A DNA stretch of 64,000 nucleotides from Rhodanobacter denitrificans (GCF_000230695.2 NC_020541.1:1054001-1118000); one strand, 5' to 3'; numbered from the stretch's first letter, positions 50,413 to 61,000 are shown. The notes: generated by a model not told the origin, from the letters alone. Translations and numbers: made by a program.

Positions 50413-51252
50413 ATGGGTTCCTCTGACGGGGAGCATCGAACGGTGACCGAAAAGAATCCGGCGTCGCCGCGCGTCGACCTCTGGACGCTGCTGGGGCTGG
50501 TGCTGCTGCTGTTGCCTTTGCTGACCATGGCGCATGAGCTGATGGGACACGCGCTTGCCTGCGTCGCCAGTGGCCATCGGCCCAGCGAGCTGGGCGCGTA
50601 TTACGTCGAGTGCCCCGGGACGGGTAGCTGGAGCAGACGCATCGTGGCGATGGCCGGTACGGGCGTGGACGCGATACTGGCAACGTTGGCCTGTCTCGCC
50701 TGGAGCCGGGTGAAACGGCCGCTGCCGCGGCTGGTGCTGTGGATCGTGTTCACCGTGAAGGGCATGGTCGCCGCGGGTTACTGGATGTTTTCCGGGGTGA
50801 CCAACCTCGGCGACTGGGGGCCGGACACGGGTGGCGGCATCGGCCCGCTGCCGTGGCCGTGGCTGTGGCGAGGTGTGATGTTCGCCATAGGCCTGTACGT
50901 CTACATCGCAGTGGTCCGTCGGGCCATACGCATGATGTGGGCGATGCTGGGCGGCGGCGGGCAGGCCCGACATGAGCAGCGGAAGATTGCCATGGCCGTG
51001 TACGCGATCGGCGGCATGGTCGCCGTGCTCGTCAGCCTGCTGAATCCGCTGGGTATCGCGATCACCCTGATGTCGGCAGTCGCTTCAACGTTCGGCGGCA
51101 CCGCTGGGTTGTTCAACGTGGCCTATGCCCGTGCCTGCAACGAACCGCCGCGCGATTTCGCGATCGGCCGCCATGGCGCCATCGTGGTTGCCGGCGTGCT
51201 GGTGACGCTGGTGTTCGCGGTAGTGCTGGGGCCGACGGTCTACCTGCGCTAG
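50413..51252 (+). CDS. membrane protein with HExxH motif, putative M50-like peptidase
   Basis: About 279 residues with roughly six membrane segments. The first contains MAHELMGHALACV, an HExxGH zinc-peptidase signature set in a membrane helix as in site-2 (M50) proteases. A later SGVTNLGDWGPD could supply the third metal ligand, though the canonical NxxPxxxxDG is not seen. Function and substrate are unknown. The start is uncertain: ATG at 50413, or GTG at 50443 with GGGGAG about nine bases upstream. It stands alone between the DAHP synthase and a converging amidase. Confidence 0.7.
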   Translation: MGSSDGEHRTVTEKNPASPRVDLWTLLGLVLLLLPLLTMAHELMGHALACVASGHRPSELGAYYVECPGTGSWSRRIVAMAGTGVDAILATLACLAWSRVKRPLPRLVLWIVFTVKGMVAAGYWMFSGVTNLGDWGPDTGGGIGPLPWPWLWRGVMFAIGLYVYIAVVRRAIRMMWAMLGGGGQARHEQRKIAMAVYAIGGMVAVLVSLLNPLGIAITLMSAVASTFGGTAGLFNVAYARACNEPPRDFAIGRHGAIVVAGVLVTLVFAVVLGPTVYLR

Positions 51253-51259
51253 CGACGCG

Positions 51260-52873
51260 TTACGGCCGTTTTCCGGTTGCCACGGGCTTGCCGCCCACCG
51301 TCTCCAGGAACTGCGGCGGCTGCCACGCGCCGGCATGCTGCTCGAAGCCGTAGGCGATCGAGATCAGCGCGGGCTCGCTCCACTTCGCGCCGAACAGCAC
51401 GATGCCCACCGGCAGGCCGTGGGCGAAGCCGGCGGGTACCGTGATCGAGGGGTAGCCGGCCACGGCCGCCGGCTGCGACGCGCCGCCCACGGTGGGGTCG
51501 CCGCTGACGATGTGGTCGCCGAGCACCGGGTCGGTCATGAAGGCCGGACCCCACGACGGCGCCAGCAGGGCGTCCAGATGTTGTGCCTGCAAGGCGGCGT
51601 CGATGCCCTCCGGCCCGGACAGCCGCTTCGCCTTGGCCAGCGCATCCGTGTACGCCTTGTCGCTGAGCGGCCCCTTTTTCTCCGCCTGCTCGAACAGTTC
51701 CTGGCCGAACCAGGGCATCTCCTCGCCGGCGTGTGCCTGGTTGAACGCGACCAGGTCGGCCAGCGTCCTTGCCTTGAGGCCGCGGCGGTTGGCGAGGTAG
51801 GCGTCGATGTCGTGCTTGAAGTCGTACAGCAGCACGGTCATCTCCGGCTCGCCCAGCTCGGCCAGGTGCGGCAGCTTGACCGGGTCGACGATGATCGCGC
51901 CCTGCGCCTTCATCAGCGCGATCGCCTGCTCGAGCACGCGGTCGGCGTTAGGCTCGGCGCCGGCGAGCTGGCGCACCACGCCGATGCGCTTGCCGCGCAG
52001 GCCGTTCGGGTCGAGGAACTTGGTGTAGTCGGTGGCGTGCCGGTCCGCTTCGGCGGTGGCCGGATCGCGCGGGTCGCTGCCGGCGATCACCGTGAGCAGG
52101 GCGGCGGCGTCGGCCACGCTGCGCGCCATCGGGCCGGCGGTGTCCTGGCTGTGGCTGATCGGCACGATGCCGCTGCGGCTGACCAGGCCCAGGGTGGGCT
52201 TGATGCCGACGATGCCATTCATCGCCGCGGGGCAGATGATCGAGCCGTCGGTCTCGCTGCCGATCGCCGCGGTGGCCAGCCCGGCCGCCACCGCGGCGGC
52301 GGAGCCGGCACTGGAGCCGCAGGGGTTGCGGTCGAGCACGTAGGGGTTCTTCGTCTGCCCGCCGCGTCCGCTCCAGCCGCTGCTGGCGTGGTTGGAGCGG
52401 AAGTTGGCCCACTCGCTGAGGTTGGTCTTGCCCAGCACCAGCGCGCCGGCCTTGCGCAGCCGTTCGACCAGGCCGGCGTCGCGCGGCGCCGGCGCGTCGA
52501 TGAGCGCCAGTGAGCCGGCGGTGGTGAGCATGCGGTCGCCGGTGTCGATGTTGTCCTTCAGCAGCACCGGGATGCCGTACAGCGGGCCGTGAGCCTTCGT
52601 GCGCTTCGTGTCGAGCGCGCCGGCCAGCGCCAGCGCCTCGGGGTTCGACTCGATCACCGCGCGCAGGGTCGGGCCGGAGCGATCGATGCGCTGGATGCGG
52701 TCGAGCAACGCCTGGGTCAGCTGGCGGCTGTCCAGCGTGCCGGCGTCCATACGCTGCTGCAGCTGCGCGATCGATGCGTAGGCGGTCTCCGGCGTAGCGG
52801 CCTCGGCGGCCAGTGCGGAGGCGGCAAGCAAGGTGGAGACGAAGGCGGCGAGATGGACGGCTGAATGCTTCAC
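51260..52873 (-). CDS. exported amidase-signature hydrolase
   Basis: This 537-residue protein of the amidase signature family has an N-terminal signal ([18 protein letters not shown]). The Ser-cisSer-Lys set is present: Lys in PVLLKDNID, and the Ser residues in [20 protein letters not shown] and ETDGSI. Family members cleave amides including peptide amides, and a periplasmic site fits scavenging of nitrogen. The substrate cannot be told. It ends eight bases from the membrane HExxH gene, tail to tail. Confidence 0.93.
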   Translation of the reverse strand: MKHSAVHLAAFVSTLLAASALAAEAATPETAYASIAQLQQRMDAGTLDSRQLTQALLDRIQRIDRSGPTLRAVIESNPEALALAGALDTKRTKAHGPLYGIPVLLKDNIDTGDRMLTTAGSLALIDAPAPRDAGLVERLRKAGALVLGKTNLSEWANFRSNHASSGWSGRGGQTKNPYVLDRNPCGSSAGSAAAVAAGLATAAIGSETDGSIICPAAMNGIVGIKPTLGLVSRSGIVPISHSQDTAGPMARSVADAAALLTVIAGSDPRDPATAEADRHATDYTKFLDPNGLRGKRIGVVRQLAGAEPNADRVLEQAIALMKAQGAIIVDPVKLPHLAELGEPEMTVLLYDFKHDIDAYLANRRGLKARTLADLVAFNQAHAGEEMPWFGQELFEQAEKKGPLSDKAYTDALAKAKRLSGPEGIDAALQAQHLDALLAPSWGPAFMTDPVLGDHIVSGDPTVGGASQPAAVAGYPSITVPAGFAHGLPVGIVLFGAKWSEPALISIAYGFEQHAGAWQPPQFLETVGGKPVATGKRP

Positions 52874-52971
52874 GATGACCCCCGATATGACGAGCGCGGC
52901 ACGCAGCCGTGTCGGCCAAGCTTAGCGCCAGCGTGACCGGCGTGCGGTGGTGGCCGCAGTACAATCCCCGG

Positions 52972-53745
52972 ATGATGACGAACGCCCGCGCCTGTCCAGT
53001 CCGTTTCCGCTCAGTCCGTTCCTTCGGTGTCGCGATCCTGCTGGTGACCACGCTGTTGTCTGGCGCTCCTGCCCGTGCCGCCGATACGGACGCTACGCCG
53101 CCGGTTCCCGACACCCTGCAGCAGCGTATCGCCGCCTGCACCGCCTGCCATGGCGTGCATGGCGAAGGCACGCCCGGCAGCGGCTACTTCCCGCGCCTGG
53201 CCGGCAAGCCGGCGGCGTATCTCGCGCGCCAGATGCAGGATTTCCAGAACGGCCTGCGCAAGTACGCGCCGATGGAATACACCGTGCGCCAGCTGCCGCC
53301 CGCGTACATGCGCGAGATCGCCGACTACTTCGCGGCGCAGCAGATCCCGTACGCCCGCTCGCCGCTGCCGCCGGTATCCGCCGCGACGCTTGCGCGCGGC
53401 GAGGAACTGATCGGCAAGGGCGATCCGGCCCGCAGGATTCCTGCCTGCAGCAGCTGCCACGGCAGCCAGCTGACCGGGGTGGAGCCGTCCACGCCGGGGC
53501 TGGTCGGCCTGCCGTACGACTACATCAGTGCGCAGCTGGGCTCGTGGCGCACGCACACCCGCGCCACGGTGGCGCCGGACTGCATGGCCGAGGTGGCGAG
53601 CCGGCTCGGCGCGTCGGACATCACTGCGGTGGCCGCCGCGCTGGCCAGCCGCGAGCTGCCGGCCGACACGCACCCGCAGCCGGCCGGTTCGGTGAAACCG
53701 CCGCTGGCCTGCGGCGTGCTGGGCGCGCCGGGAGACCCGTCATGA
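52972..53745 (+). CDS. diheme cytochrome c (c4-like)
   Basis: This exported protein of about 257 residues has a signal (FGVAILLVTTLLSGAPARAA) and two heme sites, CTACH and CSSCH, in two similar domains, the cytochrome c4 layout. The RLAGKPAAYLARQMQDFQNG segment is typical of c4. It should carry electrons in the periplasm. Two adjacent ATGs (52972, 52975) are possible starts. Its stop overlaps the start of the triheme cytochrome (ATGA), so the pair works together. Confidence 0.92.
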   Translation: MMTNARACPVRFRSVRSFGVAILLVTTLLSGAPARAADTDATPPVPDTLQQRIAACTACHGVHGEGTPGSGYFPRLAGKPAAYLARQMQDFQNGLRKYAPMEYTVRQLPPAYMREIADYFAAQQIPYARSPLPPVSAATLARGEELIGKGDPARRIPACSSCHGSQLTGVEPSTPGLVGLPYDYISAQLGSWRTHTRATVAPDCMAEVASRLGASDITAVAAALASRELPADTHPQPAGSVKPPLACGVLGAPGDPS

Positions 53746-55031
53746 AGTGGCTGCGCTGGCTGTTGCCGTCGGTGGCGCTGCTGGTCGTGCTGGCGCTGGG
53801 CTGGGTGCTGTTCGGCGGCCGCAGCCAGCCGACGCCGCCGGCCGCGAGCAAGGTCGCGGCGGCCAGCCTGCGCGATCCGGCGCTGCTCGCGAAGGGCGAG
53901 TATCTGGCTACGGTCGGCGACTGCGCCGGCTGCCATACCGCGCAGGGCGGCGTGCGCTACGCCGGCGGGCGGGCGCTGGCCACGCCGTTCGGCAACATTC
54001 CGGTGCCGAACATCACGCCCGACCGCGAAACCGGCCTGGGCGACTGGAGCTTCGAGGATTTCTGGCAGGCGCTGCACAGCGGTAAGGGCCGCCACGGCGA
54101 GCTGCTGTATCCGGCGTTCTCCTATACTTCGTACACCAAGGTCAGCCACGACGATGCGCTGGCGATCTTCGCCTGGCTGCAGTCGTTGGCGCCGGTGCGG
54201 CAGAAGAACATGACGCCGGCGCTGGCGTTCCCGTACAGCGTGCGCAACAGCCTGAAGGCCTGGCGCGTGCTGTACTTCCGCGAAGGCGAGTTCAAGCCCG
54301 ACCCGGCGCAGTCGGCCGAGTGGAACCGCGGCGCCTACCTGGTGCAGGGGCTGGGCCACTGCAACGAATGCCATGCGGCGCGCGACACGCTTGGCGGCAC
54401 GCCGCAGGACGTGCACCTCAGCGGTGGCCAGATCCCAATGCAGAACTGGTACGCGCCCGACCTCAGCACCGGCAGGAACGGCGGCCTGGAAGGCTGGAGC
54501 GCGCAGGACATCGTCGACCTGCTGAAGACTGGCCAGTCGGCCCGGGGCGCGGCATTCGGTCCGATGGCCGCGGTGGTGTCGGGCAGCACCCAGCACCTGA
54601 GCGACGCCGACCTGCGCGCGATCGCCAGCTACCTGCAGTCGTTGCCGTCGCGGGAACAGCCGGCGCCACCGACCACGCCGTTCGACGCCAGGACGCTGGC
54701 CGAGCAGGGTACGAAGGTTTATGCGAAGCACTGCGCTGCATGCCATGGCAAGCGCGGCGAAGGCGTCGCCGGCGTCTATCCGCCGCTGGACGGCAACTCC
54801 TCGGTGACCGAGCCGACCGGCATCAACGCGACCCGCATGGTGCTGCTCGGCGGCTTCACGCCGGTCACCGCGGCGAACCAGCGGCCGTACTCGATGCCGC
54901 CGTTCGCGCAGCAGCTGAGCGACGCCGAGGTGGCGGCTGTGGTCACCTACATCCGCCGCACGTGGACCAACCAGGCCTCGATCGTGCGCGCCGAAGCGGT
55001 CAGCACGTACCGGCACACGCCGATCGACTGA
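53742..55031 (+). CDS. membrane-anchored triheme cytochrome c
   Basis: This 429-residue protein has an N-terminal anchor (residues about 5-24) and three heme sites, CAGCH, CNECH and CAACH, in three class I domains. The arrangement resembles the cytochrome subunit of alcohol, gluconate or aldehyde dehydrogenases that pass electrons to quinone or oxidase. No dehydrogenase subunit is adjacent; the partner is the upstream diheme cytochrome, coupled by an ATGA overlap. The electron donor is unknown. Confidence 0.92.
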   Translation: MKWLRWLLPSVALLVVLALGWVLFGGRSQPTPPAASKVAAASLRDPALLAKGEYLATVGDCAGCHTAQGGVRYAGGRALATPFGNIPVPNITPDRETGLGDWSFEDFWQALHSGKGRHGELLYPAFSYTSYTKVSHDDALAIFAWLQSLAPVRQKNMTPALAFPYSVRNSLKAWRVLYFREGEFKPDPAQSAEWNRGAYLVQGLGHCNECHAARDTLGGTPQDVHLSGGQIPMQNWYAPDLSTGRNGGLEGWSAQDIVDLLKTGQSARGAAFGPMAAVVSGSTQHLSDADLRAIASYLQSLPSREQPAPPTTPFDARTLAEQGTKVYAKHCAACHGKRGEGVAGVYPPLDGNSSVTEPTGINATRMVLLGGFTPVTAANQRPYSMPPFAQQLSDAEVAAVVTYIRRTWTNQASIVRAEAVSTYRHTPID

Positions 55032-55042
55032 CTCCGGCTTCG

Positions 55043-55149
55043 CGTGTAGCAGCGCACTGTGTGCGCGATGCTCTTGCGCTTACTGCATTCAGAGCCTAGA
55101 GCTTCAGAGGCAAGAGCAAGAGCATCGCGCGCAAGCGCACTCCTACACG
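55043..55149. repeat. REP-like inverted repeat between convergent genes
   Basis: Outer arms CGTGTAG (55043-55049) and CTACACG (55143-55149) and perfect inner arms GCGCGATGCTCTTGC (55063-55077) and its complement (55116-55130). TGTAGGAG...GCGCGA elements of this type are dispersed REP sequences in Xanthomonadales and pseudomonads. It fills the gap between the triheme cytochrome and the mug-like gene and could terminate both. Confidence 0.75.
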
Positions 55150-55670
55150 TCCGCCCGGGCAGCGTGATACAGCTCGCCCAGTGCCAGCCACGGCGCCAGG
55201 TCCCAGTACCCGCGCGCCTGGCCGGATGGCGAGGGCAGCACGAACAGCCGCGTGCCGCCGACGGTGTCGCCCTGCAAGCCATAGCCGACTGCATGGCCGA
55301 GTGCGGCGCGCGCCGCGTTCTTGCTGGTGAAGGCGAGCAGGCGCGGAGCGTGGCGTTCGATCCGGGCGAACAGGGCAGGCGCATCGAACGCATCGGGCGG
55401 CAGCTCGTCGTCGTTGCCGCTGTGGCGCTTGGCCAGGTCGGTGAGGCCGATGCCGAACTGCGGCAGCAGCGGAAACTCCGCCGGCGCCAGCAGGCGCGGC
55501 GTGAGGCCGGACGCATGCAGCGCGCGCCAGAACAGGTTGCCAGGGTGGGCGTAGTAGGCGCGCTCGGCGGCCGAGCGCCTGCCTGCAGCGGTGCCGCAGA
55601 ACACCAGCGCCAGCCCGGGTTGCAGCAGGTCGGGCAGGATCGGGCGCTCAGTCCGCCGCGGCATGGCCAT
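55143..55670 (-). CDS. mug: Mug-like mismatch-specific DNA glycosylase
   Basis: This 175-residue protein of the TDG/Mug branch of uracil-DNA glycosylases removes uracil or thymine from mismatches. It has VFCGTAAGRRSAAERAYYAHPGN and GIGLTDLAKR. The GINPG motif of E. coli Mug with its catalytic Asn reads CGTAAG here, as in the divergent Deinococcus-type Mug, so activity may differ. An internal ATG two codons in is also possible. It overlaps the PP-loop gene by 23 bases. Confidence 0.85.
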   Translation of the reverse strand: MAMPRRTERPILPDLLQPGLALVFCGTAAGRRSAAERAYYAHPGNLFWRALHASGLTPRLLAPAEFPLLPQFGIGLTDLAKRHSGNDDELPPDAFDAPALFARIERHAPRLLAFTSKNAARAALGHAVGYGLQGDTVGGTRLFVLPSPSGQARGYWDLAPWLALGELYHAARADV

Positions 55671-56373
55671 CGGGCCGGCTGTCGTCCAGCAGGAAATCGG
55701 TGAACTGGAAGCGACCGTCGCGCAGTACCGATTCGCCGCGGCGCAGCTTGAGCGGCCGGCGGAACAGCGGCCCGGCGTAGCTCAGCGTGTGGAACTCGCC
55801 GCGCTCGCCGCAGGGGTCGACGCCGGCCGGCAGCGCGTCGAGCAGGGCGGCGTCGTAGGGGCGGCCGCAGAAGTCCGCGTCGAGCTGCTGGGTATCCACG
55901 CAGCACAGCACCGCACGGTGGCCTTCGCCGACGAAGCGGCGCGCCAGCGCGGCGGTGTCTTCGCCCCACAGCGGGAACACCGCGCGCCAGTTCTCGCGGC
56001 CGAGCTGGCGCACGCGGTAGTCGCGCACGTCCTCCAGGAACAGGTCGCCGAACGCGCAGTGGCGGATTCCCGGCCAGCGCATGCGCGCCTCGACCAGCGC
56101 CTGCGCGTGGGCCGCCTCGTAGGCTTCGTTGCTGCCGGGCCAGTCCAGCATCACCTCCAGCAACGGCAGGCCGAGCGCGGCGGCCTGTGCCTGCAGCACC
56201 TCGCGCGGCGTGCCGTGCATGGCCACGCGCTGGTAGTTGCGGTTGACCGTGGTGAGCAGGCCGGCCACCTGCCATTGCGGATCGGCCAGCAGCCGCTGCA
56301 AGGCCAGCAGGCAGTCCTTGCCGCCGCTCCAGGCCAGCAGGGTGGGCGTAGGCGTAGGCGTGGGGGTCGTCAT
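55648..56373 (-). CDS. PP-loop ATPase of the Dph6/ATP-pyrophosphatase type
   Basis: About 241 residues with the PP-loop SGGKDCLLALQRL near the N-terminus and the continuing HCAFGDLFLEDVRDYR region, as in bacterial relatives of diphthine-ammonia ligase. Bacteria lack diphthamide, so the true role is unknown; adenylating amidation or thiolation is the family theme. The start is set at the ATG at 56373, giving MTTPTPTPTPTLLAWSGGKD; the Thr-Pro run comes from an imperfect six-base tandem repeat. The end overlaps mug. Confidence 0.85.
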   Translation of the reverse strand: MTTPTPTPTPTLLAWSGGKDCLLALQRLLADPQWQVAGLLTTVNRNYQRVAMHGTPREVLQAQAAALGLPLLEVMLDWPGSNEAYEAAHAQALVEARMRWPGIRHCAFGDLFLEDVRDYRVRQLGRENWRAVFPLWGEDTAALARRFVGEGHRAVLCCVDTQQLDADFCGRPYDAALLDALPAGVDPCGERGEFHTLSYAGPLFRRPLKLRRGESVLRDGRFQFTDFLLDDSRPDGHAAAD

Positions 56374-56526
56374 GCGTTCGCTTCCGGGGTGGTCGGGTGG
56401 CAGAGCTTGTCGCGCGCCAGCGCCCATTTTGCGTCATCCGGCGCCGGTCTGCGGATTCCATGCCGTGGTTCATCGACAGTCCGTGGCTGCACCGCTATAA
56501 AGATCACCTGTCCGGGGGAGTATGCG

Positions 56527-57999
56527 GTGAGCGAAGAAATCCTGATCAACGTGACCCCGCGCGAGACGCGGGTCGGGGTGGTCGAGAACGGCATGCTGCA
56601 GGAGGTACACGTCGAGCGGGCGTCGCGGCGCGGCTATGTCGGCAACATCTACAAGGGTCGCGTGCAGCGGGTGATGCCGGGTATGCAGGCGGTGTTCGTG
56701 GAGATCGGGCTGGAGCGCGCGGCGTTCCTGCACGCCTCGGACATCGTGCGCCCGGCACCGGCCGAGGGCGCCGAGTCGAACGGCAACGGCCACCTGCCCT
56801 CGATCAGCGAACTGGTGCACGAAGGCCAGGAGATCGTGGTGCAGGTGGTCAAGGACCCGATCAGCACCAAGGGCGCGCGGCTGTCGGCGCACCTGTCGAT
56901 CCCTTCGCGCTACCTGGTGCTGCTGCCGTACGCGCGCACGCTGGGCATTTCCGCGCGGATCGAGGACGAGGCCGAGCGCCAGCGCCTGCGCGAGGTACTG
57001 ACCCCGCTGCTCGGCGACACTCCGCTGGGTTACATCGTGCGCACCAATGCCGAGGGGCAGAGCGCCGAGTCGCTGGCGTTCGACGTGACCTATCTCGGCA
57101 AGGTGTGGCGGGTGGTGCAGGAGAACATCGCCAGGGCGAAGGTCGGCGAGCGCGTGTACGAGGAATTGTCGCTGCCGCTGCGCAGCCTGCGCGACATGCT
57201 CAACGAGGACATCGAGAAGGTGCGGGTGGATTCGCGCGCGACGTTCGAGAACGTGGTCAAGTTCGTGCACAAGTTCATGCCGAACCTGGACGACCGCGTC
57301 GAGCACTACGACGGCGAACGGCCGATCTTCGACCTGTACGGCGTCGAGGACGAGATGCAGCGCGCGCTGAAGAAGGAAGTGCCGCTGAAATCCGGCGGCT
57401 ACCTGATCGTCGACCAGACCGAGGCGATGACCACCATCGACGTCAACACCGGCGCCTACCTGGGCACGCGCAACCTGGAGGAAACCGTCTACCGCACCAA
57501 CCTGGAGGCGGCGCAGGCGGCGGCGCGCCAGCTGCGCCTGCGCAACCTGGGCGGCATCATCATCATCGACTTCATCGACATGAGCGACGAGGAGCACAAG
57601 CGGCAGGTGCTGCGCATGCTCGGCAAGGGGCTGGCGCGCGACCACGCCAAGACCACGGTGTATCCGATGTCGGCGCTGGGCCTGGTCGAGATGACCCGCA
57701 AGCGCACCACCGAAAGCCTGGCCCGCCAGCTGTGCGAGCCGTGCCCGGCCTGCAACGGCCGCGGCGTGCTGAAGACCGCCGAAACGGTGACCTACGAGAT
57801 CTTCCGCGAGATCACCCGCGCGGTGCGCCAGTTCAACGCGCGGAAGCTGCTGGTGATGGCCAGCCCGGCGGTGGTCAACCGGATCCTGGAAGAGGAATCC
57901 GGCGCGGTGGCCGAACTGGAAGAGTTCATCTCCAAAAGCATACGCTTCCAGGCCGAAGAGCATTATTCGCAGGAACAGTTTGATGTCGTGTTGCTGTAA
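56527..57999 (+). CDS. rng: ribonuclease G
   Basis: RNase G matures the 5' end of 16S rRNA and turns over mRNA. At 490 residues it is the short member of the RNase E/G family. An S1 domain (from about residue 38, GNIYKGRVQRVMPGMQAVFVE), the catalytic Asp pair in TTIDVNTGAY and IIIIDFIDM, and the zinc-link CPACNGRG are all present. Start GTG at 56527 with GGGGGAG six bases before; no ATG is in frame nearby. yhdP follows, as in many gammaproteobacteria. Confidence 0.97.
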   Translation: MSEEILINVTPRETRVGVVENGMLQEVHVERASRRGYVGNIYKGRVQRVMPGMQAVFVEIGLERAAFLHASDIVRPAPAEGAESNGNGHLPSISELVHEGQEIVVQVVKDPISTKGARLSAHLSIPSRYLVLLPYARTLGISARIEDEAERQRLREVLTPLLGDTPLGYIVRTNAEGQSAESLAFDVTYLGKVWRVVQENIARAKVGERVYEELSLPLRSLRDMLNEDIEKVRVDSRATFENVVKFVHKFMPNLDDRVEHYDGERPIFDLYGVEDEMQRALKKEVPLKSGGYLIVDQTEAMTTIDVNTGAYLGTRNLEETVYRTNLEAAQAAARQLRLRNLGGIIIIDFIDMSDEEHKRQVLRMLGKGLARDHAKTTVYPMSALGLVEMTRKRTTESLARQLCEPCPACNGRGVLKTAETVTYEIFREITRAVRQFNARKLLVMASPAVVNRILEEESGAVAELEEFISKSIRFQAEEHYSQEQFDVVLL

Positions 58000-58035
58000 T
58001 TCCGGCGGCTGCCCATCCATGCGGGACCGCCGCGC

Positions 58036-61000
58036 GTGAACGCGCTGTGGCGGCGCCGGCTGCATCGTTGCGCGCGCGCGTCGGGCTGGGTCGCCGGGGT
58101 GGCGCTGATCCTGCTTGCCGTGGTCGCGGCGCTGGCCCAGCTGCTGCTGCCGCTGCTGGCGCGGCATCCGGACTGGGTGGCCGCGCAGCTCAGCGCGCGG
58201 CTGCAGCGGCCGGTCAGCTTCGCCTCGATGGAGGGGCGCTGGACTGGCTCCGGCCCGGTGTTCGTGATGCATGGGGTAAGCGTCGGCGCGGCCGCCGGCG
58301 AGAGCGGTGCCGTGCTGCAGCTGCCCGAATCGGAGCTGAAACTCGACTTCGGCGGCTGGCTGCTGCCGTCGCGGCACCTGCTCAACCTGCACGTGCGCGG
58401 CCTGCAGCTGGACCTGCTGCGCGACGCCGGCGGCTGGCACGTCAACGGCATCGGCGTGGCCGGCGGCAGCGCGCGGCAACCGTTGTCGCCGGGCCGGCTG
58501 TCGGCCGACCTGTGGCTGGAAGACCTGCGCGTGGTGGTCACCGATGCCACCCTGGGCAAGCACTACACGCTGTTGTCGAAGCAGCTGCGGCTGAGCCACC
58601 AGGGCAGCCAGATCCGCTTCGGCGGTGTGCTGCGGCGCGACGGGGTAAGCGCCGCGCTGCGCACGGCCGGGCGCTTCCGCGACGACGGCAGCGCGGGCCA
58701 AGTGTGGGTCGAGGTGGCGGGCGGCGAGCTGAAGCCGCTGCTGGACGGCATCGACTTGGGCGGCTACTCCATCGACCACGGCCGCGGCCAGCTGAATGCC
58801 TGGCTCGACTGGCGCAACGGCCAGCTGAGCCGCAGCCTGATCCGTTTCGACCTGGACACGCTGGCGGTGACCGCGCCGGCTGGCGGCAAGGCCAGCGTGG
58901 CCTCGCTGCACGGCTTGGCCGGCGTGCGCCACGCGGACGACGGTTACGACCTGCGCTGGGCTGGCGACGACGGCAGCGCCCTGGCGCTGAACCTGCGCCA
59001 GGGCAGCGGCAACGCCAGCGTAGACGTGGCCGCGCGCCAGCTGCAGCTGGCGCCGCTGCTGCCGTGGCTGGCGCTGAAGCCGGCGCTGTCGCCGGCGCTG
59101 GCGCAGTGGCTGGGCAGCGGCCATCCGCGCGGCGTGCTGGATCGGCTCGCGCTGCACTGGAGCCGCGCACAGGGCCTGCGTTCGGTCGAGCTGGCGTTCA
59201 GCGGCCTGGGCATCGACCCGGTCGGCAAGCTGCCGGGGCTGAGCCGCCTGCACGGCGAGTTGCGTGGCGACGCCGAGGCGCTGTCGCTGGAACTGCCTGC
59301 CCAGGCCACCACGCTGGCCTTCCCGCACACGTTCCGCCAGCCGTTCGTGCTGTCGCGTTTGGCCGGCACGCTGGCGTTCTGGCCGCAGGACGGCGACTGG
59401 CACATTGGCGTTGACGCACTGGACTTCAACGGCGCCGGCTACGCCGGCCAGGCCCGCGGCGAGCTGATGTTGCCGGCGCAGGGCGGCGCCCCGTTCATGG
59501 AGATGTACGCGAAGCTGACGCAGGCCGACGTGGTCGCCGCCAAGCTGTTCTGGCCGATCGACTCGATGTCACCCGGCACCGTTGCCTGGCTCGACCGCGC
59601 CCTGGTCGCCGGCCGTCTCGACCAGGCCGACGTGCTGCTGCGCGGCGACCTGCACGATTGGCCGTTCCGGAACAACGAAGGGCGCTTCGAGGCACGCGCG
59701 GTGATCAGCGACCTCACCCTCGACTACGGCAAGGGCTGGCCACACGCCGAAGGCGTCAGCGCGGTGGCCAACTTCATCGACAACGGCATGCTGGTCGAAG
59801 CCGACGGCGGCCACGCGCTGGGCGTGAAGGCGGAGCGGGCGGTCGCGCTGATCCCGGACTTCCATGACGCCCTGCTCGACCTCAACGTGCAGGGCAGCGG
59901 CAGCGGCGCCAGCCTGATGGAGTTCGTGCGCAAGAGCCCGATCGCCAGCCGCGAGGCCGACACCCTGGCCAAGCTGAAGCTGGGTGGCAGCGGCACGTTC
60001 GGCTTCCACCTGGCACTGCCGTTGAAGGAGGGTCTCGGCGAGCCGCGGCTGGACGGCCTGGCCGAGCTGAAGGACGCCGACCTCAGCGCGCCGGCGTGGA
60101 AACTCCAGCTGGACAAGCTCAACGGCCCGCTCAGCTTCGACCTGCACGGCATGCGCGCCGGCCCGCTGGACGCCGGCTTCCGCGGCCAGCCGTCGACCCT
60201 GCAACTGGCGATCGCCGGGGCCAACAGCGACCCGGCCACCGTGCTGTCGGCGCAGTTGCACGGCAACTACCGCCTGGCCGAGCTGGTGCAGGATTATCCG
60301 ACCCTGGACTGGATCGGCAAGCTGGGCGACGGGCGTGGCGCGTTCGACATCGGCTTCACCATCGCCCGCGTGCCGGGTCGCGACGCGCTGGCGCAGACGC
60401 TCAGCGTCGACTCGCCGCTGGACGGCATCGCGCTGGAGCTGCCCGCGCCGCTGCACAAGCCGGCGGCGGCCAGCCTGCCGCTGCACCTGACGATGAGTCT
60501 GCCAATCGAGGGCAGCGAGCTGCGGCTCGGCCTGGGTGATGCGATGCGCGGCTACCTGCGCCTGGCCGACGCGCAGCGCCCGCTGGCCGGCACCCTTGCG
60601 TTCGGCAGCCGGGTGCCCGCGGAACTGCCATCGCGCGACCTGCGCATCCGCGGCCATGCCGGCCGGCTCGACGTCACCGGCTGGGTGCAGCACGTGGCGG
60701 CCGGCAGCGGCAGCGATGGGCCGGGGCTGGAGAGCCTGGAGGTCAGCGCCGACCAGACCGAGTGGTTCGGTCGCGAGCTGGGCGCGCTGAAACTGCATGC
60801 CACGCCGCAGGCGGATCTGCTCAGCGTGGACGTGGACGGCCCGGCGATGCTCGGCAACTACAGCATCCCGAGGCAGGAACTGGACAAGCGCGGCATCACC
60901 GCGCGGCTGAAGCGGCTGTACTGGCCGAAGGATCCCGGCGCCGAAGCCGCCAGCCATCCACCCAAGCCCGATGCCGGCGCCGCGCTGCCGGCCGCCGCGA

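Noticed and set aside
56339..56373. Six-base tandem repeat at the start of the PP-loop gene as a phase-variation switch
   Set aside because: A six-base unit cannot shift the frame, and only about four imperfect copies are present; it only changes the length of the Thr-Pro run.
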